A stretch of DNA of 64,000 bases from Autumnicola tepida (GCF_031846485.1 NZ_JAVRHQ010000003.1:156541-220540), one strand, 5' to 3'. Positions 33,862-43,298 are shown, counted from the first letter of the stretch. The notes: a model not told the origin generated them from the letters alone. Numbers and translations: made by a program.

Positions 33862-35234
33862 CAGTTTATTTCTTTTAGTGTTAACTCTGCCTTCCTGGAA
33901 AATTCGGCAGCTTTTTCTTCATTATCCAATCCCGCATTCGCCAGTGCCAGCTGAGCATAGAAATCGGATTCCACTTTTTTATCATCGATCAAAAAATCAA
34001 GTCCAAAAGTAAGGATTTCCTCTGCTTCTTTGTACTGCTTTAAGGCATTTAAGGCCACTCCACGTAATAAATAAAGCACAGGCTGTGCCGGGAAAATTTC
34101 CAGGGCTTCTTCGCTTACGGCAGCGGCAGCTTCAAATTTGTTAAAATCGATCTGCAACAATAAAGTGCTTTTGGTAAGTTCAAAATTATCCGGATTTTGC
34201 TTCAGCGCCTTTTCAAAATACTCCAGTGCCTCTTCTTTACTACCATTTCTTAGATAATATTGCCCCAGTTCCTGGTAAAGTTCGGGCCGCTCTTCAGCAT
34301 TAGAAAGCAGCTGGGTCATTTCCATTAAATCATTTTCATATTCAGGATTATCACCCACAAAAAGAAGGAAATCATTTAAAACCTTATACTTGGAATCAGG
34401 ATCAATTTCTTCACTATGGAAGACCATTTTCATAGAATTAACAGCGGCTTCGGTTTCACCTCTGTCGAGATGAAATTTATACAACGCCAAATGTACCAGT
34501 GTAGATCCCGGATTTGCCTCCAGCAGTTCCTGCGCAATTTTAAAAGCCTCTTCATCATTGCCCTCCTGGCTGTATACGTAAATTAGGTTAAGGTAATTCT
34601 GTTCATTTTCCGGATCAGCTGAAATTTCTTTCTCCAGATTATTGATTTGGGCAGTAGTATTATTGGTGATCGCGTAGATTTGTCTCCGCATTTTTTCCCT
34701 GTAAGAACTGCTGCCAAGCTTTTTATCCAATTCATCTAAAAGTTCAAGCGCCTTTTCATACCGCCCGCTTAACATGTACAAATTAGCCAGGTCTTCATTA
34801 TAGGAATTCTCTAGCGGAACCAGTTTTTTTACTACCGAAATGGCCTCTTCATAGCTGCTGGTGAGCATGTACATATCGTACCATTCCGCTAGGATGGCCT
34901 CTCTTTGCGGCTCAAGGTTAACAGCTTTTCTGAAGTTTTCTTCAGCTAAACTATAGTTTTCCAGCGCCTTGTGATTTTTGGCAATTTCAAAGAAAACCAC
35001 CGGGTTTTGCGGCTGCAACTGTTCGCACTTTTCCAAAGCTACTATCGCTTTTTCATAATTTTCTATGCCTTTTTGCTTAAGCGCTTCAAAAAAATACTCC
35101 TGGAATTCATCGCTTACATTGCCCAGATCATCATTAACCACCACTTTGGCTAGCTGCTGCTCTTCCTGTGACCACAATTGATACGAACCACATAAGCTTG
35201 TGAAAATGCCAAATATGACGATGCTCTTCTTCAT
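33861..35234 (-). CDS. Secreted tetratricopeptide-repeat protein
   Basis: 457 residues with an N-terminal signal peptide and at least ten TPR-like helix pairs through residue 450 (for example NPVVFFEIAKNHKALENYSLAEENFRKAV and ELYQELGQYYLRNGSKEEALEYFEKAL). TPR arrays hold partner proteins; the partner is not known. It precedes the DUF4292-like and EnvC-like genes with coupled overlaps, so a role in envelope assembly is likely. The TPR sequence alone does not give a function. Confidence 0.9.
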   Translation of the reverse strand: MKKSIVIFGIFTSLCGSYQLWSQEEQQLAKVVVNDDLGNVSDEFQEYFFEALKQKGIENYEKAIVALEKCEQLQPQNPVVFFEIAKNHKALENYSLAEENFRKAVNLEPQREAILAEWYDMYMLTSSYEEAISVVKKLVPLENSYNEDLANLYMLSGRYEKALELLDELDKKLGSSSYREKMRRQIYAITNNTTAQINNLEKEISADPENEQNYLNLIYVYSQEGNDEEAFKIAQELLEANPGSTLVHLALYKFHLDRGETEAAVNSMKMVFHSEEIDPDSKYKVLNDFLLFVGDNPEYENDLMEMTQLLSNAEERPELYQELGQYYLRNGSKEEALEYFEKALKQNPDNFELTKSTLLLQIDFNKFEAAAAVSEEALEIFPAQPVLYLLRGVALNALKQYKEAEEILTFGLDFLIDDKKVESDFYAQLALANAGLDNEEKAAEFSRKAELTLKEIN

Positions 35235-35313
35235 TTAATCAATCTAAGATTTCTTCCCGGTTATTAATTGATCCTGACATCTTTTGACAATCTGCCAGGA
35301 TCTGGAACAGTCA

Positions 35314-36324
35314 TTATTCCAAAACAGAATAATCTCCTATGCTTATTTCTTTAAATTCCCCGTCAAAACGTGCAAAATTACCAATCATGGCGTTATCCAG
35401 TTTAGCGTTTTTAACTTCGGCAAAAGTCTGGATAAGGCTGTTCTTGATTTCTGAATTTTCAATTTTTGTCCCGTTTCCGATTGAAACATTCGGGCCGATT
35501 TTGGCATTTTTCAGCTCTACATTTTCCCCGATATAGCAGGGTTCGGTAATTTCAGAATCCACAATTTTAACCGAATCAGACATCAGCTTTTCGCCGTCCT
35601 GATGGAGAAAATTTAGCATTCTGCCGTTGGTTTCTACGGTTACGTTCTTGTTTCCGCAGTCCATCCACTCATCCACTTTTCCAGGAACAAAACGCAGGCC
35701 GTTTTGTTTCATGGCTTCTATGCCGTCATTAATTTGGTATTCCCCACCGCGAATAATATTTTTATCCAAAACGCCCTGCAGCTCATTTTTGAGAACGCCA
35801 ACATCTTTAAAATAGTAAATCCCGATTACCGCCAGGTCTGAAACCTGTTCCTGCGGCTTTTCAACAAGATCGGTAATTTCCCGTTTATCATTGAGCTTCA
35901 CCACCCCGTAAGCATTGGGATTTTCAACCTGTTTCACCCAAATTACGCCATCGGCCTCTTTGTCTAACGTAAAGTCGGCCTTAAAAAGTGTATCGGCGTA
36001 GGCAATAACGGCGGGGCCGCTTAAGGATGCTTTGGCGCACATAATCGCGTGGCCGGTTCCCAGGGGCTTGTCCTGGTAGTAAATGCTGCTCTTTGCGCCA
36101 AGGCTTTCGGCGATTTCTTTAAGATCGGTTTCTACCTTCTCTCCAAAATCTTCCCCTATAATAAAAGCGACTTCGTCTATTTTCTCATCCAGCACCTTTG
36201 CAATATCTTCCACCAGCCGGTGTACAATAGGTTTGCCCGCAATGGGAATTAATGGTTTTGGAACGGTTAAAGTATGAGGGCGAAGCCTGGATCCACGGCC
36301 TGCCATTGGTACGATAATTTTCAT
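35314..36324 (-). CDS. Sugar-phosphate nucleotidyltransferase with left-handed beta-helix tail
   Basis: 336 residues. The N-terminal NTP-transferase domain has the signature VPMAGRGSRLRPHTLTVPKPLIPIAGKPI (5-33), then GTGHAIMCAKASL, and the C-terminal part (about 250-336) shows hexapeptide repeats (IGENVELKNAKIGPNVSIGNGTKI). This fits glucose-1-phosphate thymidylyl-/uridylyl-type or GlmU-like enzymes making activated sugars for the cell surface. The substrate is not decided. It could supply dTDP-glucose for the rfbC/rfbD genes 22 kb away, but that is inference. Near a flippase and TPR genes. Confidence 0.88.
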   Translation of the reverse strand: MKIIVPMAGRGSRLRPHTLTVPKPLIPIAGKPIVHRLVEDIAKVLDEKIDEVAFIIGEDFGEKVETDLKEIAESLGAKSSIYYQDKPLGTGHAIMCAKASLSGPAVIAYADTLFKADFTLDKEADGVIWVKQVENPNAYGVVKLNDKREITDLVEKPQEQVSDLAVIGIYYFKDVGVLKNELQGVLDKNIIRGGEYQINDGIEAMKQNGLRFVPGKVDEWMDCGNKNVTVETNGRMLNFLHQDGEKLMSDSVKIVDSEITEPCYIGENVELKNAKIGPNVSIGNGTKIENSEIKNSLIQTFAEVKNAKLDNAMIGNFARFDGEFKEISIGDYSVLE

Positions 36325-36347
36325 TTTAATATTTTTATTTACTATTT

Positions 36348-36977
36348 CTATTTTAAAAAACCCCTGTTTCTAAGGTCTTTGTGAATATCTGCGATATCTT
36401 CAGGTATTTCTGCTTTCAACAACCAGTTTACATCAAATCCGTTATAAATGGCCGCTTTCATTATATAATGATTCTCACCAATTAGATTTCCAAGTTTTTT
36501 AAGCCCTTCTTCAAATTCCAGCATATAATCTTCATGTAGCTTATCGATTAATAACATGATTTTAAAAACTCTTGCTATAACGGCAGTACAGAATTTTCTT
36601 GCCTTTCCTGGAGTGGCTGAAAGGATATTGCTCCTGTTATGTTTTAAGACTTCATTAAGCATTAGTATATTAAGACTGGCTTCGCCAAATTTATCTTTGG
36701 TAATTTTTACATGTTCAGTGATTTCTCCACTCAAAAACCGCACATCCATATTTAGATAACCTACGGAATAAAAAGTTTCCTGCATATGCTTCGCCCTTTC
36801 AATGATGCGGTTTTCCATTTTTTCCCGCTGCTCTTCTACACTTCTAGTATTTACTAACTCAAAGTGCAACCGGTTAGCCAACGTCAAATCTTTTTTTAGC
36901 AAACGCAGGATCAGTTTATCCTTCTCCTTATCGGGAAGATGAGTTATAGCTTCTTTAAACTCTTTATCAAACTTCAT
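36348..36977 (-). CDS. Uncharacterised all-helical protein
   Basis: 209 residues from ATG at 36977 (an in-frame TTG just before is less likely). It is soluble and predominantly helical: KFDKEFKEAITHLPDKEKDKLILRLLKK at the start, then NRIIERAKHMQETF and LRNRGFLK at the end. It has no membrane segment or known motif. It sits between dut and the nucleotidyltransferase, with 20-25 bp gaps, and is thus in their operon. I do not recognise its family. Confidence 0.78.
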   Translation of the reverse strand: MKFDKEFKEAITHLPDKEKDKLILRLLKKDLTLANRLHFELVNTRSVEEQREKMENRIIERAKHMQETFYSVGYLNMDVRFLSGEITEHVKITKDKFGEASLNILMLNEVLKHNRSNILSATPGKARKFCTAVIARVFKIMLLIDKLHEDYMLEFEEGLKKLGNLIGENHYIMKAAIYNGFDVNWLLKAEIPEDIADIHKDLRNRGFLK

Positions 36978-36997
36978 CAAGTATATTATATAATTTG

Positions 36998-37432
36998 CTA
37001 TTGATGCCCGGTACTTCCAAAACCTCCTTCTCCCCGCGAGGTTTCTCCAAGAACATCCACCTCTTCCCAGGTGATATGTTCATGTTTCGCGATTACCATC
37101 TGGGCCACCCTTTCTCCATCTTTAATAGTATATTCCTCATTAGATAGGTTTACAAGAATTACTCCAATCTCCCCGCGATAATCGGCATCTATGGTACCCG
37201 GAGCATTAAGCACGGTAATTCCCTTTTTGGCGGCAAGCCCGCTTCTAGGCCTTACCTGGGCCTCATAACCCACCGGTAATTCTATAAAAAGTCCTGTTTT
37301 TACGATAGTCCGCTCTAAAGGCTTCAGGCTAATTTCTTCGGAAATATTTGCCCTAAGGTCCATTCCCGCCGAAGCTTTGGTCTCGTAATGCGGCAGTTTA
37401 TGTTCAGATTTGTTGATGATTTTGATTTTCAT
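36998..37432 (-). CDS. dut: dUTP diphosphatase
   Basis: Hydrolyses dUTP to dUMP, keeping uracil out of DNA and feeding dTMP synthesis. 144 residues with the five trimeric-dUTPase motifs: AGMDLRANI, RPRSGLAAKKG, APGTIDADYRGEIGV, GERVAQMVI and the C-terminal EGGFGSTGHQ (glycine-rich lid). Normal length. It is 3 bp after the flippase gene on the minus strand. Confidence 0.98.
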   Translation of the reverse strand: MKIKIINKSEHKLPHYETKASAGMDLRANISEEISLKPLERTIVKTGLFIELPVGYEAQVRPRSGLAAKKGITVLNAPGTIDADYRGEIGVILVNLSNEEYTIKDGERVAQMVIAKHEHITWEEVDVLGETSRGEGGFGSTGHQ

Positions 37433-37435
37433 AAA

Positions 37436-38887
37436 CTATGATTGAATGATTTGTTGGATTTGATTTTTTTCTGAAAAATACACTATTCCTATGAACAGTA
37501 TCAATAACGGAATTCCCACTAAATAATTTCCGGGAAATATATAAAATGATACGGAAGATAATAAAATTGACAGGCATAATAAACCTAATGTTTTCTTGAG
37601 ATTATAGGGAATAGGATAATATTTTCTTCCGTAGAAATAAGAAAGGAACATCATCACGCCATAAGCCGCAAGCGTTGCGATGGCAGAACCCATATAGCCA
37701 ATCCCTGGGATGAGCAGCACATTAAGAAGAATAGTGACAATGGCACCTCCTATAGAAATGAATCCGCCAAATTTAGTCCTGTCGGTAATTTTGTACCATA
37801 CCGAGAGGTTATGGTAAATCCCTAAAAACAGGTTGGCAAGAAGGATTAGCGGAAGGATTTTCATCGCCTCCCAATACTCTGAATTTTGAATGAGCAGCCG
37901 CTTTAATAAATCTGAAAAAACAAGCACAGCTATTAAGATAATACTGCCAAAGATGGTAAAATAATTAGTGATTTGAGCATAGGTTTTAGGCGCATTTTTT
38001 GAAGAAGCATGGCTAAAAAAGAAAGGTTCTATTCCCAAACGGAAAGCCGTGGAGAAAAGCGTCATAAAAAGTGCCAGCTTATAGCAGGCAGAATAGGCTC
38101 CAATTTTTGCTTTGGCGATATCTGCAGGAAGCATTCTATCCAGGATAATACGATCAAAAACCTCATTAATTGAAAAAGCAATACCGGCAATTAATACCGG
38201 AACGGCATAGGCAAGCATCTTTTTCCATAGCAGTTTATTAAATTTAAAACTTATATTCAGATAAAAAGATAGCATTAAAACTAAGGTGACCGCACTGGCA
38301 ACCAGATTTGAAATAAAAACATAGGATATCTCAAAATCGGGACGATAGATCGATGCGAAAATGGAAGATTCCCTTGCCAGGTCTTCCAGGTAAATAAGAA
38401 AAAAAACGTTCAATCCCAGATTGATGGCGACATTCAGTATTTTAATGACTGCGTATTTTAATGGCTTTTCTGTGGCTCTAAGCCATGAAAAAGGAATAAT
38501 AACCAACGCATCCAGGAATAAGATCCAGATCGCCAGATTTATATATTTAAGCGGAATATTTATAAGGTCTGAAATGTAAGACCGGACAAGAAATGCAAGT
38601 GCCAGAAATAAAACCGAAGTTCCCAGCAGGGACAAGGCAGAGGTGCTTAAAACGCTTTCCCGGTTTTCAGATTTGTTATAATACCTGAAAAAGGCGGTTT
38701 CCATACCATAGGCCAGGATTACATTAAAGAGTACAAAATATGCGAATATCACCGAAATTTCCCCATATTCTTCCATAGGCAACACATCGGTATACAGGGG
38801 TACTAATATAAAATTAAGCATTCTTGGCAGCACCGTGGCCAGCCCGTAGAGAAAAGTATGTTGAAATAATTTTTTGAAAGTACCCAA
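37436..38887 (-). CDS. Polysaccharide/oligosaccharide flippase (Wzx-like, MATE/MOP superfamily)
   Basis: 483 residues with 12-14 hydrophobic segments and the family N-terminus FKKLFQHTFLYGLATVLPRMLNF. It probably moves lipid-linked sugar units across the inner membrane for surface polysaccharide. The only in-frame start that keeps the conserved N-terminus is TTG at 38887; no ATG lies upstream in frame. It is 3 bp before dut and heads an operon of dut, a helical protein and a nucleotidyltransferase. No polymerase or glycosyltransferases lie directly beside it. Confidence 0.9.
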   Translation of the reverse strand: MGTFKKLFQHTFLYGLATVLPRMLNFILVPLYTDVLPMEEYGEISVIFAYFVLFNVILAYGMETAFFRYYNKSENRESVLSTSALSLLGTSVLFLALAFLVRSYISDLINIPLKYINLAIWILFLDALVIIPFSWLRATEKPLKYAVIKILNVAINLGLNVFFLIYLEDLARESSIFASIYRPDFEISYVFISNLVASAVTLVLMLSFYLNISFKFNKLLWKKMLAYAVPVLIAGIAFSINEVFDRIILDRMLPADIAKAKIGAYSACYKLALFMTLFSTAFRLGIEPFFFSHASSKNAPKTYAQITNYFTIFGSIILIAVLVFSDLLKRLLIQNSEYWEAMKILPLILLANLFLGIYHNLSVWYKITDRTKFGGFISIGGAIVTILLNVLLIPGIGYMGSAIATLAAYGVMMFLSYFYGRKYYPIPYNLKKTLGLLCLSILLSSVSFYIFPGNYLVGIPLLILFIGIVYFSEKNQIQQIIQS

Positions 38888-38946
38888 TGGGAATGCCTTG
38901 ATTTCTTACAAATATCTGAATAAATCAGAAGTAATGGCGCCTGGAA

Positions 38947-39390
38947 TTAATCCTTTTCCACAATTCCTTCCAGTTTGTAGAACTTTGTAGCTGCATTTTT
39001 GGCAAAAACCAGCAGGGCTTCATCACTTTTAAGTTCTACGGGACTTTTTTGGGGTTTTTGAGGTGGTTTATTTCCGTATTCCTCTTTGGGATCACTGCTC
39101 ATTATCATGGACGGGTCTTTGGTGTTGAACCTGGCCACATATTCTCCCGGGATTTCCTCATTTTGCTTTAGCGGAGACTTCATCCCGCGAAAGTAAACAC
39201 TCTCCAGGGATACTCGATTTTCCTGGATGGCCACAACGGGAATATGTAATAGTAGAGCCGCGTCTTCAGAAGTAGTGTAGGCTTGTCTAAATTGGGCCGG
39301 TGGGGCTTCCTGAAGTTCTTTATTACTCCCACAACTGGCAAAGAGGCTAAAAACAAAAATACTGCTCAAAAGAAGGTATGCATGTTTCAT
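38947..39390 (-). CDS. Small lipoprotein of unknown function
   Basis: 147 residues with a lipoprotein signal (LLSSIFVFSLFASC, Cys20). The mature part starts with NKELQEAPPAQFRQAYTT, has a Pro/Lys-rich middle (NKPPQKPQKSP), and ends in short beta- or helix-forming stretches. No family recognised. It lies between the atp operon terminator and the flippase operon (gap 59 bp), so it may be first in that operon. Confidence 0.75.
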   Translation of the reverse strand: MKHAYLLLSSIFVFSLFASCGSNKELQEAPPAQFRQAYTTSEDAALLLHIPVVAIQENRVSLESVYFRGMKSPLKQNEEIPGEYVARFNTKDPSMIMSSDPKEEYGNKPPQKPQKSPVELKSDEALLVFAKNAATKFYKLEGIVEKD

Positions 39391-39444
39391 GATAAATGGC
39401 TTTTTTGTGTTTAAAGGTAAGGAAGCAAAACAGATGCCAAAGAA

Positions 39445-39475
39445 AAACCCGCAGGTTTCGGCTGCGGGTTTCTTT
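39445..39475 (-). terminator. Terminator at the end of the atp operon (bidirectional)
   Basis: AAACCCGCAG (39445-39454) pairs with CTGCGGGTTT (39462-39471), a 10-bp stem. On the minus strand it is followed by TTTCTTTGG-type sequence. It sits about 120 bp past the atpG stop and also faces the start of the small lipoprotein gene. The opposite strand has TCTTTT, so it can act both ways. Confidence 0.8.
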
Positions 39476-39595
39476 TGTATTATTGAATTTGACGGTTGGC
39501 TACTTCTAACCCTTCCGCCCCTCTCGGGCCCACCTACCCTTGAATGGGAAGGAGCGAATTAGTGCTGGAGAAATTTGACTCCGCTAACGCTACGT

Positions 39596-40456
39596 CTAAT
39601 TGCTCAATGCTTCGGCGCCACCAACAATTTCCAGAATCTCGTTGGTAATGGAAGCCTGGCGTGCCTTGTTGTAAGTGAGTTTAAGATCGTCCCTAAGCTC
39701 TGTGGCGTTTTCAGTGGCCTTGTGCATGGCTGTCATTCGCGCCCCATGTTCAGAAGCAAAGGAATCCCGTAAGGCTTTATAAAGCTGCATTTTCAGGGAT
39801 TTAGGAATAAGCTCTCTTACAATTTCGATTTTTGAGGGTTCAAAAATGTAATCCAGTTGCTTATTATTCTCCTGTTCAAACTTCGGAATTGGCAGAAACT
39901 GCTCTTCAGTTACAACCTGCGTAGCCGCATTTTTAAACTGATTATAAACAATTTCTATTTTATCGTACTTCCCGTCAAGGAACAACTGCATTAATTCTTC
40001 GGCAACTTCAGCAACATTATCAAAAGTGAGCTCGTCGTAAATCTCATTATTGTTCTTGTAAATAGTGAAATTACGGGTAAGAATGTCATTCGCCTTTTTT
40101 CCGATAGTATAAAATTCCACATTTTTACCGGAATAATTTTCTTTGGCCCTTTGCCGCACCGCTTTGATAATGTTGGTGTTAAAAGCCCCGGCTAAACCCC
40201 TGTTGGAAGAAATAGCAACAACCAATACATTTTTAACCTCTCTTTCCTCAGCGAACTTGCTACTGGAATCATCATCAAGGGTAGCGCTAAGATCCTGTAA
40301 AAGCTGGGTTAACTTTTCAGAATAAGGACGCATTGCCTCGATCGCGTCCTGGGCTTTGCTCAATTTAGCAGCAGAAACCATTTTCATGGCACTGGTAATC
40401 TGCATGGTTGAAGAAACCGAAGTAATCCTGCTACGTAATTCTTTTAAGTTTGCCAT
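39596..40456 (-). CDS. atpG: F1Fo ATP synthase gamma subunit
   Basis: Central rotor stalk of F1. 286 residues with the conserved N-terminal helix ANLKELRSRITSVSSTMQITSAMKMVSAAKL (2-32) and the C-terminal KATENATELRDDLKLTYNKARQASITNEI (247-275). Full length. Last gene of the atp operon, separated from atpA by an 83-bp gap full of palindromes. The next genes in many genomes (atpD, atpC) are not here. Confidence 0.97.
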   Translation of the reverse strand: MANLKELRSRITSVSSTMQITSAMKMVSAAKLSKAQDAIEAMRPYSEKLTQLLQDLSATLDDDSSSKFAEEREVKNVLVVAISSNRGLAGAFNTNIIKAVRQRAKENYSGKNVEFYTIGKKANDILTRNFTIYKNNNEIYDELTFDNVAEVAEELMQLFLDGKYDKIEIVYNQFKNAATQVVTEEQFLPIPKFEQENNKQLDYIFEPSKIEIVRELIPKSLKMQLYKALRDSFASEHGARMTAMHKATENATELRDDLKLTYNKARQASITNEILEIVGGAEALSN

Positions 40457-40465
40457 AATCCCCTC

Positions 40466-40533
40466 TTAATCTCCCCAAAGGGGAGAAATTAAAATTTTAT
40501 AAAACCCCTCCCCCTCGGGGAGGATGGGAGGGG
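40466..40533. repeat. Two GC-rich palindromes between atpA and atpG
   Basis: The first is CTCCCC (40471-40476) with GGGGAG (40480-40485), extended by TTAAT/ATTAA. The second is CCCCTCCC (40505-40512) with GGGAGGGG (40526-40533), with an alternative inner fold CTCCCC/GGGGAG. Both look like intergenic repeat units of the CCCCTCCC type, far more GC-rich than the surrounding spacer. Confidence 0.8.
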
Positions 40534-40539
40534 AATTTA

Positions 40540-42120
40540 CTAGTTTTTATATTTCGCTGAAAGCTCTTTAGCTACTGAAGCCAAAGTATCGGTAACCTCG
40601 TCTGTAAGTTTTCCTGCTTTCAAGGTGTCCAGAGTATCCCTGTGCTTAGCGTTAAGGTACTCCAGGTAATCTTTTTCGAATTCCTTTACTTTATCTACAG
40701 GAACATCCCTTAGAAGGTTTTTAGAACCTGCAAAAATAATCGCGATCTGGTTTTCTACCGGATACGGGTCATTCTGGCCCTGCTTAAGGATTTCCACATT
40801 ACGCTTCCCTTTTTCGATCACGTTCATGGTGGCAGGATCAAGATCTGAACCGAATTTCGCGAAAGCTTCCAGTTCACGGAACTGTGCCTGGTCAAGTTTT
40901 AGCGTACCTGCAACCTTCTTCATAGATTTGATCTGCGCGTTACCACCCACACGAGAAACCGAAATACCCACGTTAATCGCAGGACGAACCCCGGAGTTGA
41001 ATAAATCTGAAGTAAGGAAAATCTGCCCGTCTGTAATCGAAATTACGTTAGTTGGAATATATGCCGAAACGTCTCCTGCCTGGGTTTCGATAAGCGGAAG
41101 CGCGGTTAATGAACCTCCACCTTTTACTTTATCCTTCAAAACATCCGGAAGGTCGTTCATCTGGCCGGCAATTTTATCATTATTAATAACTTTTGCCGCG
41201 CGCTCCAACAATCTGGAGTGAAGGAAGAAAACATCACCTGGATAAGCTTCACGCCCCGGTGGACGACGAAGCAACAAGGAAACCTCACGATAAGCAACCG
41301 CCTGTTTAGATAGATCATCATACACGATAAGTGCAGGACGGCCTGTATCTCTAAAATACTCCCCGATCGCAGCACCTGCAAACGGAGCATAAATTTGCAT
41401 TGGCGCAGGATCTGAAGCATTTGCCGCTACAATGGTGGTATAGGCCAAAGCACCTTTATCTTCAAGCACTTTAGCAATACCTGCAACGGTAGAAGCTTTT
41501 TGCCCAATAGCTACATATATACAATATACCGGCTCCCCGGCATCATAAAATTCTTTCTGGTTAAGAATGGTATCTATACAAACTGTGGTTTTACCAGTCT
41601 GGCGGTCACCAATTACAAGCTCACGCTGTCCCCTACCTACAGGAACCATGGCATCTATAGACTTGATCCCGGTTTGAAGCGGCTCGGTTACCGGCTCACG
41701 ATAAATTACACCAGGCGCTTTACGCTCCAAAGGCATTTCGTAAGTTTCACCTTCAATAGCACCTTTTCCATCAATAGGATTTCCAAGGGTATCTACTACC
41801 CGGCCAACAATACCTTCTCCAACATTGATAGAAGCGATACGCTGGGTCCTCTTAACTACAGAGCCTTCTTTTACCTGTTTATAGGAACCTAGAAGTACAA
41901 CCCCAACATTATCTTCTTCAAGGTTAAGTACAATACCTTCCAGTCCGCCTTCGAACTGAACCAGTTCCCCGTATTGTGCATTAGACAGGCCATAAACGTT
42001 TGCGATCCCGTCACCTACAGTAAGGACGGTTCCAACTTCGTCTAAAGAGGCTTCTGCCTCAAAACCTGATAATTGCCTTTTTAATATTGCTGATACTTCA
42101 GCAGGATTTACTTCTGCCAT
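40540..42120 (-). CDS. atpA: F1Fo ATP synthase alpha subunit
   Basis: Nucleotide-binding non-catalytic subunit of F1. 526 residues with the Walker A-type GDRQTGKTTV, VYCIYVAIGQKAS, the family signature PAINVGISVSRVGG near the C-terminal third, and the alpha-type arginine-finger region. Standard size. It is 42 bp downstream of the atpH stop on the minus strand. Confidence 0.99.
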   Translation of the reverse strand: MAEVNPAEVSAILKRQLSGFEAEASLDEVGTVLTVGDGIANVYGLSNAQYGELVQFEGGLEGIVLNLEEDNVGVVLLGSYKQVKEGSVVKRTQRIASINVGEGIVGRVVDTLGNPIDGKGAIEGETYEMPLERKAPGVIYREPVTEPLQTGIKSIDAMVPVGRGQRELVIGDRQTGKTTVCIDTILNQKEFYDAGEPVYCIYVAIGQKASTVAGIAKVLEDKGALAYTTIVAANASDPAPMQIYAPFAGAAIGEYFRDTGRPALIVYDDLSKQAVAYREVSLLLRRPPGREAYPGDVFFLHSRLLERAAKVINNDKIAGQMNDLPDVLKDKVKGGGSLTALPLIETQAGDVSAYIPTNVISITDGQIFLTSDLFNSGVRPAINVGISVSRVGGNAQIKSMKKVAGTLKLDQAQFRELEAFAKFGSDLDPATMNVIEKGKRNVEILKQGQNDPYPVENQIAIIFAGSKNLLRDVPVDKVKEFEKDYLEYLNAKHRDTLDTLKAGKLTDEVTDTLASVAKELSAKYKN

Positions 42121-42162
42121 AATTACTTGTTATATAATAACACGCCCAATTGCGTAAATTTT

Positions 42163-42717
42163 CTAAATTTTTGAAACGAATGTATTGTCTTTAAATTCTC
42201 TTTTCAGGTTATTGAGATTCCTGGCGATACTTGCATCATACTGCAAATCTCCAACCCTCAATATAAATCCGCCAATGATGCTGTCATCAATTATATTTTT
42301 AATAATAGCCCCGGCTCCTGTTAATTCTTTTATTTTATTCTGAATTTTTTCTTCCAGTTCTTTATTAAGAGGAACTGCAGTGGTTACTATGGCTTCCTGC
42401 ATTCCGCTTGTGCCATAATACATTTTTAAATACTCCTTTGCAACAGCATTTAAAATATTGATACGGTTATTTTCAAGCAGAATGTCAAAAGCTCCAAGGG
42501 TTACCGCATTGCTGCTTTTGAAGATTTCCTTCAGCGCACTTTTTTTCATGCTGTTTTTAACAACCGGGCTGCTTAGCAGGTGCTTTAAATCGTCACTGCC
42601 GCCAATTGTTTTTACGATGGAATCCATATCATTCTTAACCTCTTCAGCAACTTTTTTATCCCTTGCCAGAGAAATTATTGCCTTTGCGTAACGTTGTGCT
42701 GCTCTTGTTCCCTTCAT
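42163..42717 (-). CDS. atpH: F1Fo ATP synthase delta subunit
   Basis: Peripheral stalk of the ATP synthase, joining b to the top of F1. From ATG at 42717 it has 184 residues; a TTG two codons earlier is the alternative. The N-terminal RAAQRYAKAIISLARDKKVAEEV and the C-terminal DSIIGGFILRVGDLQYDASI mark the OSCP/delta family. It is 7 bp after atpF. Confidence 0.96.
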   Translation of the reverse strand: MKGTRAAQRYAKAIISLARDKKVAEEVKNDMDSIVKTIGGSDDLKHLLSSPVVKNSMKKSALKEIFKSSNAVTLGAFDILLENNRINILNAVAKEYLKMYYGTSGMQEAIVTTAVPLNKELEEKIQNKIKELTGAGAIIKNIIDDSIIGGFILRVGDLQYDASIARNLNNLKREFKDNTFVSKI

Positions 42718-42724
42718 AGCCAAC

Positions 42725-43219
42725 CTAGTTTAAAGTAACATCACCAAGCATTTCATCAATCATCTGGTGCTGTTTTTCTTTAGTAGACAATTCTTTACGA
42801 ACTACTTTTTCTGCTATTTCTATGGATAAGCTGGCCACCTGATTTTTGATATCGGCCATTGCCGCTCTTTTTTCCATTTCTATACTTTCTTTCGCCTGGG
42901 CCACTATTTGATCAGCCCTTTCCTGAGCTTCATCATTGGCATCGGCTATAATCCTTTCCTTCAGCTGGCGTGCTTCTTTTAAGATGGTGTCCCTTTCTGC
43001 ACGGGCTTCCTTCAGAAGCTTTTCATTATCAGCTTTAAGATTTTGCATTTCCTTCCTGGCCTCTTCGGCTGAAGATAATGCTTTATTAATCGACTCTTCC
43101 CTGTTCTTAACCGCACCAAGAATAGGATTCCAGGCAAATTTTGCCATAAGGAAAATAAGTACCAGGAAAACTATTGTCTGCCAGAAAAATAAACCAAATT
43201 CAGGGGTAATTAAATCCAT
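42725..43219 (-). CDS. atpF: F1Fo ATP synthase b subunit
   Basis: Peripheral stalk dimer. 164 residues with an N-terminal membrane helix (about 8-28: GLFFWQTIVFLVLIFLMA), the conserved FAWNPIL, then a long charged coiled coil (KNREESINKALSSAEEARKEMQ). It follows atpE after a 79-bp gap holding a strong hairpin. Confidence 0.97.
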   Translation of the reverse strand: MDLITPEFGLFFWQTIVFLVLIFLMAKFAWNPILGAVKNREESINKALSSAEEARKEMQNLKADNEKLLKEARAERDTILKEARQLKERIIADANDEAQERADQIVAQAKESIEMEKRAAMADIKNQVASLSIEIAEKVVRKELSTKEKQHQMIDEMLGDVTLN

Positions 43220-43251
43220 ATATCAAATAATAATAGTTAAAACATCATTTA

Positions 43252-43291
43252 AAAAGCGCCTTCGCAACCAACCGTTGCGAAGGGCTCTTTT
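43252..43291 (-). promoter_or_regulatory. Strong hairpin between atpE and atpF
   Basis: The left arm AAAAGCGCCTTCGCAAC and right arm GTTGCGAAGGGCTCTTTT form a 10-bp perfect core (CCTTCGCAAC/GTTGCGAAGG) extended by G-C and A-T pairs. It starts 8 bp after the atpE stop and is followed on the minus strand by TTTTTAAATG. It resembles a partial terminator or an mRNA-stabilising 3' hairpin and could raise c-subunit levels relative to the genes after it. Confidence 0.75.
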
Positions 43292-43298
43292 CCATTAA

